Below, piece after piece: positions 10,829 through 22,684 of a stretch of DNA of 64,000 nt (position 1 is its first letter; each line of letters opens with the position of its first letter). The stretch is from Voacanga thouarsii. Lineage: Eukaryota; Streptophyta; Magnoliopsida; Gentianales; Apocynaceae. Under the pieces are notes generated by a model. It searched no databases, was not told the origin of the DNA, and worked only from the letters and a program-made list of their open reading frames with translations. The position numbers and the translations under genes are program-made. Location: positions 868,001 to 932,000 of the forward strand of contig JANUWF010001224.1 in the NCBI GenBank assembly GCA_026120185.1. The letters run 5' to 3'.

Positions 10829-13800
10829 TGTAACATCCCATATAATCTAGTTGTAGTGGGCCTTGTCGTTGTGGGATGCTGCCTCGTCTAAATTCCCAAA
10901 CAACGAGTCTTTATAACGGATCAAAACTTAAAGCAGATAAAAAGAAATATGCTATTTTATTAAATTGGCAAACTAGTCAAGAAAAATACATATATCTCAA
11001 TTCAAAATACATACTACATAGAGATCTACCATATGTACAAAGCAAAGTGACAAGACTTTCACTAAATTGAGCTACGGTAGTGATACTAGTGTCATTGGTG
11101 CACATCTCTAGCTTTGAATCCTAAAAAAAGGAAGGAGAATAGATGCATGTGTGAGTGTTATACTCAGTGAGTCCAGTGTGTTAATGTTTTTCACAGAAAA
11201 CAGGTAACATAAAATTATCGTGTTTTTCTACCGAAAACAACTCTACTAGTCATGTAGCGGAAAAACTTGTCAATTGTTTTTCACAAATTCATGTACATTT
11301 AGAAAACATGGTTCATTAAATATTGACACCCTATTTTTAAAGAAAGTAGGTATTTTTCTCAATAGAAGGACGACTTGCGTGTAAAGTTCACAAGACTTCG
11401 CCTTTGGCTATCACGGTCCTATTGTGCTAGGGACTATGCCTTTAGCTCTCAACGACATCAAGCCGGAGTGGGAAGAACAATAATGCATCTCACCTTGCAC
11501 TTAGGGATCTTTTACTTGGCACCATAAGTCCAAGGTTCCCAACCCTGCATCAATCACCATCGAGGTAGCAAAGGGTTAAATACATTAAGAGTCCCTACCT
11601 GGTATCCCATGAACAACCCAATATCAATTATAGGTAATTGCCGGGCATCATACGACTAGTTAAGGACGGCTAATTCCAATGTCTTATACTCCATTTGGAG
11701 TAAGATAAATTTTAAAACTAATCAGGTTATTTGAAGTCATTTACCTCTAACATAAGTTAGTACAGTGAGAAAAAGTCCTTACTGAATATTTAACGTCTTC
11801 ATTGATTCTCATGACCAGTACTGCTATCACATTCCCTGAAGGGAGATCAATAAAACCATTTTTAGGGCCAAAATATTATTTTTCAAATGTTTATCATATT
11901 TTTCGTAACCATTTTCCAAGGTTTATTGGGCATGAAAGCCCATCAAATTTTTCATATTGTGCATGAATTACTTTAACAGCAACCAGAAATAAAATCAATA
12001 TCATAATACTTTTCTTTACTAGAATGTAGCATGTATGCTAGCAAGAAATTCATAAATGAGTGTCATTTAATAATTTAGGTCATACCAGGGATATGCTCAA
12101 TCATGACAATACATTGCATTTTAGCAAGGATTAAATTACCAAGAAAAAGTTCATGCTCGAGTTTGCCAGGAAAACACTTAGCTAAATAATTTTGATAACT
12201 CATGGGACTCAACTATCCAAGATTCATAAGATACTCATGTCCAAATAATTCAGGAAACCATTAGTTCAAAATGAAGTTTATAAATAAATGGACTCATTTT
12301 GCACAAAATACTCATGCACGGGTTTGATAGAAAAACATCTAACCAAGTAGAGTTTAAAAATCAGGGAACTCACCATTCTCAGTAAATGCTGTTTTACACA
12401 CTGTCGCAAGGCTAAGAGTTTCTCGGGTCTGATCCACCTATATCAATGAGGCATTTCTAAAAATGACACTCGTACTAAGAATTTGGAAATATATTACGAT
12501 ATAAGGATATGAAGTAATAAATACTCTACAAAATCTTCATCCCTTTCTTCTTAATCTTAAAAGTCTAAAGGAGACTTAATTTTCCAAGGTTCCTAATTTT
12601 TTATGAAGCCGAAAGAGATTAAAACGATTTGCACTCTTCATTTAATAGAGATAGGTCACTATTTCGTGTATCTGGGCAACTTCTCTTGTTATTTTGATAA
12701 CTTTGGCTACATTAATTAGTTTGAAGTGTAATTTGCCCCAAAATGTCACTACGATATTTCTCTATAATTTCCAACTCATGGGACGTAAATATTTTTCTCC
12801 ATTTAGTTTAGTCATTACCGTAAACATAAAGCACACACTAATAATCAAGACAAGGCATTTCAAAGTGCAACATCACTTAGGTTTTTCTCGTGGATCCTTC
12901 AGCATAACGTAACGCATTTAAATGTTCCAAAACCTCGCCTTTGTCATTTCAATTACAATGTTTTGATTAGCTTTACCTCCCAACACCTCTTAACCATTTC
13001 AAACTGCACCATTTTCCTAAAAGTATTAAACTTGAATTTTTATCCTTCCTAATAGCAACTTTTGATATTCTTGATTCCATGTGGTTTTTAGCCATCAAAA
13101 TTTCACAAAATCTACTCCAAACATTTCTTATCATCCCAAAACATGTTTAGGTTCAATCACCACAATTCATAACTATCTCATTGCAGAGAATCTTCACAAG
13201 TTGCCAACCAATCATGTGTTTTATTCATTTCATAATACATAGCTTTATAACATCTCTTCCCACAAATTATCTACTACCTTTCTTTAGCTACCTTCCAACA
13301 TTTAATTACTTTAAAGTACGTCATGTAAGCTATAAAACATTGCAAACATTCCTCTTTAATCAGCTGGCCAACATCCCCATATCAACAACAATTTCATTTC
13401 AAATTTCTTCCAAGAATTCATGTATTCAAGTATAAAATTCACACCATAAGAAATCTCCATTATGCATAAATTAACTTTAACTCTAAAAAGTGGAACCTTA
13501 CCTACTTAAGAAGGTAAAATTAAACTTGCAAAATAACTTTCTTCTTCCTTTTTTTTTTCTCATTTTTCTCTCCATTTTTTTTCTCTCTTATCTATTGGTT
13601 TTCTTTCCTTCCTCTTTCTTTTCCTTTTCTTTCTTCCTCTTGGTTTTCTTCTCTTTCTTCTTCTTGTTTCTTGTTTCTTTCCTTTCATTTTTCTTTCTTT
13701 CCTTCTCGGCTTCTCCTCCCTTCTCTCTCCTAATTTCCTTTTCTCTTCCCTTCCTTCCTTTTATCTTGTTCCCCTAATTAGTTGGCAGCCCTAGAATATC

Positions 13801-14329
13801 TTAGAAATTAATCCTTTCATGACTTGGCAACTCTAGAACATCTTAGAAGTTCATGGGAGATGACTTAACAACTCTAGAAAGTCTTAGATCCTAATGGAAG
13901 ATCATAAAAGTTTAAGGAAAATAATGGAAGATTAGAGAAGCTAATGGAAGATATAAGAACTTCCATTCATCCTACATGGTCCATGACGTTTCTTCAAGTT
14001 AATGTATGGTCAACACTAGTAAAAAGTTTTTAAATGGGATGGGGCCACCTTCATTTACTATTTTGGGCTTTTTGTTACCCTTGGGCTAATAGTAGATAAA
14101 GTTCATTAATTAAAGGGGCCTACCATGCTTTAATGTCATGGGGCCAATGGGCTACCTATGCAAGACTACTTTTCTCTTCCTTTTTGTGGCCTTACTTAGT
14201 GGGCCTCCCTTATCCTAATTTCCTTATCATGTACCCTTATATTTAATAGCTATATTCTTATCTATTTTCTTCCTTTTTTTTTCATTAAGAATTCTTGCAT
14301 TCAAGAATCACATAGGGAGGGATATTAAA
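10829..14329. mobile_element. solo LTR, Ty3/gypsy type
   Basis: The left end is TGTAACATCCCA and the right end GGGATATTAAA, a decayed form of the inverse ...GGGATGTTACA. The flanks carry a perfect 5-bp TSD, ATCAA (10824-10828 and 14330-14334). No gag or pol lies between them, so this is one 3.5-kb LTR. Stretches at 11160-11880 are recognisably similar to 22970-23500, 45290-45590 and 49340-49800, so the three TGTAAC(A)CCC units in this window are related. A pyrimidine-rich tract at 13540-13780 has a counterpart at 53395-53475. LTR orientation cannot be told because the ends are palindromic. Confidence 0.85.
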
Positions 14330-14334
14330 ATCAA

Positions 14335-14895
14335 TTTATATCCATTTTCTTCTTTTTCCTTAGTAGCCATTGCCACCCATTGATCTATGACCCCCCCCCT
14401 TTTTTCTATGGTGGTAATCCTTGGTCCCATTTTTCTTCTTATTTCATAATAGCCATCTGTGGCTACCACCATTCATCGATTTAAAAATTAATTAGAATGA
14501 CTTGCAGAACAAAATTGATGGCAATTCATCCCCTAATTTTGTGAAAGAGATCCAAATATCTTAAATTATTTCCTTCTTTTTCCATGATAACCATCACATT
14601 CTCTCTCCCTCTCTCCTTCCATTATTGTTGCCACTATTGAGATTCATACCATTTCCTCGCTCTTATTTTTCCATAACAACCAAATATCATATTGGAGAAC
14701 TTTAACCACTAAAATAATAAATTGATCAATAAAAAGATTTATAATTTATTAAAGTAACTAGAAGACTTTAGAGAGACAAAATTAGTTGGAAAATTTGGAA
14801 ACAAAAGTGATAAGAATGCGGGGGAAATGATGCACTACCTCTGTTCAAAGTAATAACACCCAATAACTAAAGTCCAACTACCAAAAATAACTATT
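14335..14895. other. spacer
   Basis: No gene seen. It contains a C run (about 14391-14399) and decayed duplications of a GTGGCTACCA-like segment (14359-14475). Confidence 0.4.
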
Positions 14896-14904
14896 TATCT
14901 AAAT

Positions 14905-16551
14905 GGAAAATTGGTAAGTTTAATCATCGAACTTTTTTATTTTGGCATAGTTGGTCCCTATTCTTTAATTTTAACTTTATAGGTCTTTTATCTTTTTAAA
15001 TTTGATGCATTAGGTCATTCCCACATAATTCCGGCGGGTCAACCCATCAACTCCAATTTTGACCCATTAAGAAAGGATAACTTTGATATTTTACTGTACA
15101 AATTCAATATTTATAAAGGCAAGTTGGCGAGTTTAGTCCCTGAACTTTTTATTTTAACATGTTTGGTCCCTATTTTTTAAAAAACTTTTTATAGGTCCTC
15201 TCTATTTTTTAGTTTAGCACATTAGGTCCTTCCAGCTTAATTCCAGCTGGTCAACCCTAAATTAACTCGTCAACACGAATTTTGACTAATTAAAAAAATG
15301 ACAAATTTGATATTTTACTGTACCTATTCAATCATTCTTTGTACTAGAATTGTATACATACAAATTTTCGATCACAGATGTATAAATTATATTACAAATC
15401 AAAGAATTATAAGAAACTACAAAGGTAAAACCTAAATTAGTATTAATTCTATCCTAACCAAATTATACAATATGTCAATGCTACTTTTTTCTAAATAAAA
15501 AATCCCAATATCACATCCTCTATTCAAGTAAGGCAAATTTGTGAGTTTAGTCCTTCGATTTTTTTTTTTATTTTGGCGTGATTGGTCAATATTCTTTTTT
15601 AACTTTATAGATCTTCTATCTCTTCTAAGTTGGCACATTAGGTTATGCTGAACTAATTTCGGCAGGTCAACTATAAATGAACTCACCAACTCCGATTTTA
15701 ACCCATTAAAAAATGACAAATTTGATATTTTATTGTACACGTTCTGAAGTTGATGAATTAATTTAGAGTTGACCTGCCGAAATTATTTAGAAGAACCTAA
15801 TGTGTCAAATTAAAAAAGATAGAGGATCTATAAAGTTAAAAAGAATATTGACTAATCACGTCAAAATAAAAATAAAAAAAATCAAAGGACTAAACTTATA
15901 AATTTGCCTTACTTGAATGAAGGATGTGATATTGAGATTTTCGATTTGGAGAAAAGTAGCGTTGATATTTAGTGTGATTTGGTTAGGATAGAATCAATAC
16001 CAGTTTAGGTTTTACCTTTGTAGTTTCTTTTAATTCTTTGATTTGTAATACGATTTATATATCTGTGATCATAAATTTGTAATTATTTTAATTTTGTATA
16101 TATATAATTCTAGTACAAATAATGATTGAACGTGTACAGTAAAATATCAAATTTGTTATTTTTTAATAGGTCAAAATTTGAGTTGACATGTTAATTTAGG
16201 GTTGACCTATTGGAATTAGGTTGGAAAGACCTAATGTGCTAAATTAAAAAAGATAGAGGACTTATAAAATAATTAAAAAAAGACTAGAGACAAAACATGG
16301 CAAAATAAAAAGTTTAGGGACTAAACTCATAAACTTGCCTTTATAACTATTGAATTTGTACAGTAAAATACCAGATTTATTCTTTTTAATGGGTTAAAGT
16401 TGGAGTTGACAGGTTGACCTACTGGAATTAGGTAGGAAGGATCTAATGTGTCAAATTACAAAAGATAAATGAACTATAAAGTTAAAAATAAAGAATATGG
16501 ACCAACCATACTAAAATAAAAAAGTTTAGGAACTAAACTTACCAATTTGTC
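14905..16551. mobile_element. Mutator-like foldback element (non-autonomous)
   Basis: A 1.65-kb near-perfect inverted repeat folds about a centre near 15728. The left terminus GGAAAATTGGTAAGTTTA pairs with the right terminus, whose reverse complement is GACAAATTGGTAAGTTTA. Both flanks carry the identical 9-bp sequence TATCTAAAT (14896-14904 and 16552-16560), the TSD length typical of Mutator-like elements. Each arm repeats a module beginning GGCAA(A/G)TT...GAGTTTAGTCC: left at 14913, 15118 and 15532; mirrored right ends at about 15908, 16339 and 16551. There is no transposase. The 102-codon minus frame at 15432-15740 is just the arm read through. Confidence 0.88.
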
Positions 16552-16560
16552 TATCTAAAT

Positions 16561-18480
16561 ATATATACTAAATGTAAAGCGGGGAGTAAATTATCTTTAT
16601 ACATTATTTAAGAAATTTTCTTTTTTTATTTTTTATTTTATCAATCTAATATTTGATATATATTTAAAGTTTCTAGAAGTCTACGTTGAAAGGTTTAGAT
16701 TTCATTAAGAATTTTAAATAGCTTTATATACGATCTAGATTTGTTTTGTTGTCATAGATAATGTGGTAATTTTATATATTTTTAATTTTCTTTATTATTT
16801 TCCTACCTAATTCATTACATCTTCCAAGACCTAATGTCTTCTCTTTCACCCTCACCAAATGATAATTGCTAACGTTAAATTAAATGAGTTTCTTTCAATT
16901 GCATTGCCATTGTTAAAGGAGTTTAACAAGAGAAACTAAAAGTTGAGAGTTTCAAATTGCCACGAATGGAAAGCCCAAAGATTCACAAGAGAAAGGTGAT
17001 TCTTCCTAACTTCTTCTCTGTCCTTCCTTTTTCTCTTGCATGTCATCCACGGTTTCTATTATTTGTTTACACCGTTTTCTATTTACTAGTTTTATTACAG
17101 TACATCCGAACATTGAGAATAAGCCGCTACTATTTATGAGCTTAAACATTTATATTCCAAGAGATGAATGATTTGGATACTTGAAGTTTTTAGATTTTCT
17201 CAATAATTTAATGAAATCCATTGTTTAGTTCCTTCTCCCCGATTTTTGGGCTCTATGTTATAGCACTCCTAATGAATTTGATAGCTAAGAATATTTCTTA
17301 AATTCTACGAAGGACGAATTGAACTACTTGCAGGTGTCTGATGAAAGTATTATAGAAAATATTCCCTAAGGTGCTTGATGAAAAGTATTATATAAAATAT
17401 TCCCTTGAAGTTGCTCAAAGAACTTTTTTGAAATGATGGAACGAGACTCTTCAAATTTCTAACACCAACCATTATCAAAGGTATTCTAATTCCCTTGAAT
17501 ACAATGGCTTTCCTTTTTAATTAGATTTCAAAAAAATCTTCGCAAAAACTGTTACATTTTCAAGAACAGGAATAAGTTATCTTCGAGGACAGATGAAGAA
17601 TTTGCAAGAGAGATGCTTGCTAAGATTGATTCCATCATTATCAGTCATTCCTAAGTAAAACTCATTTCTCAAAATAATGTTCTGTTCATAGAGTTTATCA
17701 AATATTCTTCCTCAAACCCACAAGGGGGATGGATTATAAACTGCTTTGTTTTTATGTATGTGCTTATATGTTTGTAGTATGTATAGTTATCTCATCAATG
17801 TAATAGATATCCAAGCTAAGTGCAAGATTTTGGAATTTGTGGTTAGAAAAAACTTTTGTTTTGTGAATTGTTCTTTCAAAAATAGGTAGTGTTATGAGCT
17901 CTCTGAAGTTTATGAGAACCTATCACTTATCAAATTTATGGATATTTTGTTTCCTCTAGTATAATAGAAAAGGCATCCTATTGCAAATACAAGACTACAA
18001 ATACTAGGAGTCCATAATGTTCTTAACTCATTAACAGTGAGTAAAGTCATTACAATGTCTTTCGAGATTGAAGTTGATTTTTTGCATTGTCATTCTCTTA
18101 GTTCATCATTTTTTATGGCTTCTTTGAGTTAGTCTATTGGTGTATACTCATAATTGTAATTTGCAATGGTTATACTTAAATATGTGAACTTTGGAATAAT
18201 TAGCTTGAAAATAAGGGAATTTGTGAAAGATTTCTTATTTAGGATCTTTTGTGTAGGTTTAGACTAAAGAAAAGTGAGCAAAATGGTTCTTTTCTTTTTA
18301 ATGCTCATAATGGATTTCAATATCTTGTTCGTTATGGTTTTCCACTATTGGTAGTTTGGGATTATATGTACAACATATTTGAGTGGGAGTTACCTTTGTA
18401 CCTTTTCACTAGTTATTTTGGAATTAAAGAAATATGGATGCTTTCAGGATGAGCTTTTAAAGTTTGTGATTTTAAGGGAC
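16561..18480. other. spacer or decayed host gene flank
   Basis: A mixed AT-rich stretch with a short direct repeat (about 17336-17405) and the lipoxygenase-like relic listed separately. A 67-codon plus frame at 18249-18452 has no recognised domain. It is cut off just before the copia insertion at 18481. Confidence 0.35.
17586..17654 (+). pseudogene. lipoxygenase-like fragment
   Basis: The translation begins RTDEEFAREMLA, identical to the conserved block found in plant lipoxygenases upstream of the iron-binding helix. It continues with KIDSIIIS in place of the usual GINPVIIR and then meets a stop at 17652-17654. Nothing upstream or downstream in any frame extends the match. The 12-residue identity is seen; the family is from general knowledge; a relic of a lost gene or a captured exon piece is inference. 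Confidence 0.5.
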
Positions 18481-18485
18481 ATGGT

Positions 18486-20396
18486 TGTTGGAATGTATGC
18501 CCTCTTAGACTAGGTTTCTGATATAATTTTGACTTGTATTAATAAAAGTATTTTTCTCAAAATTTATTTGTGAAATATTCTTTATATTTGTGCACAATTT
18601 TATTGAAAAAGACTCATTGTGTTTAATAAAATGATTCATATAAATGGAGGTCTTTCACAGTAAGGTATGAACCATGGGATACTTAACACATAAATTGTTG
18701 TTCTTAACCGAATGATGATAATGGAAATCTCATCATGTCAATATTAGTGTGTTATGAATTCTAAATAGGGAATGACTTACCTTTAGCCAATGAGTATTCT
18801 ACTCATTTCATAACACAAGCGTATTTCGAATACGTAGAACAGGATCTGTAGTAGTAATTTCTAAATAGTACTATGTGACAGAAACCCAGACTACTGCTAT
18901 ACCGTGGACTTGTATTCTACAACTTGAGTATAAGTTGGTGATCTGACGAAACTGGAAGCGTATGCTTTGATATACTATAGTTGAGGTTCTTGAGAAGGAT
19001 TAATATACTTGTATGTCGAGTATATGTGACTAGTTAGTCAAGATAGACTTGTATAAGATAGTGTCTACACTATATCACCCCCTGTGATTGTCCGAATGAT
19101 CTAATTATCTAGGGCCTTGGGGAATATGACTTGGATATTGACTTTAGGGTAGCTCCATTGGAAAGCGAAAATATTCCAAGAAGTCGTGGATCATTGGACT
19201 AGAAGTCTAAGGATGGTAGATGTCTTTTAGAGATGTGTTAATACACTATTTCTTCTCTAAATGCACGACGATGTGTAGAGATGTATTTTAGTTATTTCAC
19301 TTGTAGGACAGAGACATAGCTAACGCAACATTGTCCTTGGAATCAATATTTCCTTATGGCGATATTAGAAAATATTTAAAATGAAAAATACAACTATTTA
19401 TGTAGTAAGGGTATTTTGGTCATTTTAGTAACCAATGCGATATATCTTCTTGGTCATTGGAATAACCTGTAAGTCCTAATTATTTTAGATCGAGAAAATG
19501 GTCACAATAAAAATGATTTTATTTTATTCATGAAGTCTAATTTATTTTTTAAACTGAAATAAAATAAAGAAACGAGAAAAATTAAATTTATTATCTAGTT
19601 TAATTGGTTAATTAATTATTTAGGACCTACGCCTAGATTGAATAATTAGAAAAATTAACCTGGGTTTAAATTAGTTAATAAAAGGCTTAATAATTATTTT
19701 AGTTCATCTGGGCTCATTAATTATTTATTGAGCTATTTTAATAGGCCCAATAAATAAATAATTAATGGTTATTATTTTTGGGCTCATTGGGTTCAAGGAA
19801 AATAATAAATTATTTTGGCCCAATAATCTGGACTAAAAGGTTTTTTTAATTTACAGTACAGAAGAGTTAAGAATTACCCAAACCTCTTCTGTTAATGACC
19901 TTCGAATGTTTTGAAAAATTAAACAATGGTGTTTTGGTTATCTGGTTAGGTGAATAGGAATCATGAAGTTCAGTTCTTCACAATAGACTCACGACACAGA
20001 GGGAAAAAAACACACAGTGCTTGTTCTCTCTGCTCTCTCTCCCTCATTCATCCTTTTCCCTTGTGTAACCTTCTTGATTTTGCTAATCAATAGCAAGGAA
20101 TTAAGAAAAGTCTTTCCTCGCCTAGGTTGTTTCACCAACATAGATTAGGTAGAGAAATATTCTGAGAAGTGAAAAGTTTTGCATACATGCCAAGGAGAAG
20201 TCAAAGGATCACTGGATTTTGTCAGAATCGGAGCTAAGACAAGCAGCCACCCCAATGGTTAGGACCTTGTCTTCTCAACCAAACAAACCAAGGACATGCG
20301 AAGGTATTGTTTTTAACCTTCCGCTGTGTCGTGTCTTTGTTTTTCTGGGTTTCGTTTTCATCGCATGCATGGCTTCCTCTGGTTCATTAGCCTTAA
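18486..20396 (+). repeat. 5' LTR of the copia element
   Basis: About 1.9 kb, long for copia. It is alignable end to end with the 3' LTR at 33436-35321. Shared blocks include TTTCACAGTAAG near 18653 and TCGCATGCATG near 20361. The last 200 bp hold the reading frame listed next. Confidence 0.93.
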
Positions 20397-20413
20397 GTGG
20401 TATCAGAGCATGA
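20187..20413 (+). pseudogene. LTR-encoded short reading frame (5' LTR copy, frameshifted)
   Basis: It starts MPRRSQRITGF and, after one frameshift near 20215-20219, continues through QAATPMV and SSQPN into a hydrophobic tail. It leaves the LTR, reads across the primer-binding site as SGIRA and stops at 20411-20413. The 3' LTR copy (35111-35365) is uninterrupted, and a divergent minus-strand LTR carries a related frame (45784-46010). A donor-like AAG|GTATTG at 20304 could splice in frame to gag at 22193. It could encode a small protein, a 5' coding exon of Gag, or be a regulatory upstream frame. No known function is recognised. Confidence 0.5.
20398..20410 (+). promoter_or_regulatory. primer-binding site (initiator tRNA-Met type)
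   Basis: TGGTATCAGAGCA lies two bases beyond the end of the 5' LTR. It matches the standard plant copia primer site complementary to the 3' end of initiator methionine tRNA. Confidence 0.9.
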
Positions 20414-22192
20414 TACTTTGAATGGTTTAGGATTGATGCATGCTACTTAATAAAATTGGCAAGTCTAATGTGATTAGATCCTTCACTGTTTTGGTATGGG
20501 TAAATGCGTTGTAAACCTCACGGTTGAGGTATAGGATCTCTGTAATAATTCATTTACTGCTTTGTTTAGCCTTCGTATAAACCCAATTTGAAAGGGTATA
20601 GGCAGATATCATGTTTTTTGTTGAAAAAATGTAACAAGAAACTGCCTTGGACAATCGCAAAGCATTGCAGAGAAGCCTAGAAAAAATTACAGAGAAATAG
20701 ACCAAAAAAAAAAAAAAAAAAATTGGTGAAGAAGATGAGTTGAGCCACATGCCCAGCCAGAAGTCAAACAGAGCTGGGGCTTAGTGTGTCTGGAGCCGAG
20801 GTCACCCAAGTCGGGCCCGAGTGTGCCTCGACTCAACCGCGCATGAGGAATGCATCCTAGCAGATGCTATCAGCTTCCTCATGGAAGCTGATGCATTGCA
20901 TCTTGGCCAGGGTGCTTCCCGAGTAGCGCGCGGGCTGGCGGGGGTGCCCGCAGACCATGGTCCATGGGTCTTCCTATAGGCTATGATCCAGTGTAGCGAG
21001 TGCACTAGACCAGAAAAATATATATTTTTTAGTTTGTGGTCCCATACCAAGCAAAGTTATTTTTTATTGCAATAGTTAATATTTTTTAAATATTTTGCAT
21101 GAAAAATAATAGTAAAGGATATTAGGATTAAATAAGATCATTAAATAATTGAATTAATGTGTTTAATTCTTATATTTGGACACTTAGGATTAAAAATAAA
21201 AAGGTATGAAAACATTTACAGTTTTCTAGCATGCTAATTATTTTAAATCCTATGTGTACGTTTTCTCAAAGACCAAAGTCTTTGGAAAATTTTATTTGAC
21301 AAGAAAAAATATTTTTCTTTAATTAAATGGTTATTTTAATTTAAACAAGAATAAATCCTTGGTTATTTTCTTAAAGGTTGTTTATCCTTAACATAGAAAA
21401 ATATTTTGGATTTAGAAATTTTTTAAAGTTAAAATGGAAAGCTATTTTAATTCATTTTTGCAAAGGAAAAATTATTTTTGTCAAATAAAACCTTGAGATC
21501 AATATCTCTAGGAATTTTTAAATGGAAAAATTTTGAAATTATTAAGTTTTAACTTAAATAATATTAATCCATGAGGAAAAATTTCTCAAATGGTATAAAC
21601 CTTGACAAAGATATTTTTATAAATTTAGACATTTTATTTTAAGTTAAAAGAGAACTTAATTGAAAATTTTCAAATGACATTTTTTCAAGAAAATCCTTAT
21701 TTAAAAAATTAAGTGGCAGAGGGGTTCCAATGGCCCCACGACTTCCATCACGATCTTCATTAGAGATCGTGGGTCTCCTCGCGTTATCCTGGGAGTGAAC
21801 CCGTATAGGATAAAGATACCACATGGATCTAGAACTAATGGAAGGATGTAATTAATAACCCGGGACACGTACTATGATCGGTTAACCCATGTTGGAGGTT
21901 ATCGTGCGAGGTATGTCCATAGAAAATGAGAAGAAATGGCTATCTCCTCGATGAAGTTATCTTCTAGATCATTACCTAGAAAGAAAATTAATTTGTGGCG
22001 GTTAATACACTTAGCTTAGAAAATGTTAATCTTCCTAAGAAGCTATGTTAGTTTTCCTAAGAGTCAAACTAATCATGTTAAAGATAATAATAATAGGGTT
22101 AGCTATTATCAAGTTTAATATGAGGATAAAATGCACAAAATTATTTTTGTTTTACAAATACTGAGAATTTCTTTTATTTTTCAAGATTTCAG
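20414..22192 (+). other. untranslated leader of the copia element
   Basis: About 1.8 kb between the PBS and the gag ATG with no usable frame. It contains a conspicuous GC-rich island at about 20740-21000 with a strong hairpin (stem ATCAGCTTCC/GGAAGCTGAT at 20869-20892, loop TCAT) and the 10-bp palindrome GACCATGGTC near 20950-20962. It ends in a pyrimidine-rich run and TTTCAG (22187-22192) directly before the gag start, a good splice acceptor. Confidence 0.6.
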
Positions 22193-22194
22193 AA

Positions 22195-22684
22195 ATGGTT
22201 CGTGGAGGTTCTTTCAGTCCCTTAGCCATTATTCTCTACTAGAATAAGCTAAAGGGTCCAAATTATGTGAATTGAAAAAGGAACCTGGACATAATACTCA
22301 CAGCCGAGGAGTATAAGTATGTCCTATACGAGACCTGCCCAGTAATCGTGGAAGGTTCCACCGCTGAGGAGCGTGAGGCTAAAAAGGTATGGAAGAAGGC
22401 TGATGAGATGACACGATGCTATATGTTAGCCTCCATATAAAATGTACTTTAATCCAAACATGAGTATAGGACCACTGCATATGATATAAGCACATCACTA
22501 GCTACAATATTCGCAGATAAGAGTCGGCCTGCAAGGTAGGAGGCTCTTCGAACGATCATAAACACCAAGATGGTTGAGGGAGCTTTAGTCAGAAAGCATA
22601 TGCTTAAGAAGATTGCTGCTTTCGAGGAAGCAGAAGTCTTGGAGGCTGTTATTGACCTCGAAAGCCAAGTTGACATGGTTCTCG
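22195..22684 (+). pseudogene. copia gag, 5' part
   Basis: It starts at ATG 22195 (MVRGGSF...) and reads through the copia gag region: KLKGPNYVN, then NLDIILTAEEYKYVLYETCP, then a helical stretch ending in DLESQVDMVL. The match is to the UBN2-type gag domain of plant copia polyproteins, which forms the virus-like particle. Three or more stops in this half (for example one replacing the W of the usual DWKRNL) make it dead. The frame is broken at 22684 by insertion of the gypsy LTR and resumes at 28903. Confidence 0.85.

Noticed and set aside
13490..13777. 95-codon phenylalanine/serine/leucine-rich frame
   Set aside because: It is translation of a low-complexity pyrimidine tract in the gypsy LTR; a similar tract gives a similar false frame at 53333-53639.
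15432..15740. 102-codon minus-strand frame
   Set aside because: It lies wholly in one arm of the foldback element and has no domain.
20802..21050. 82-codon minus-strand frame in the GC-rich leader
   Set aside because: Open mainly because GC-rich sequence has few stops; it is opposite to the element's coding strand.
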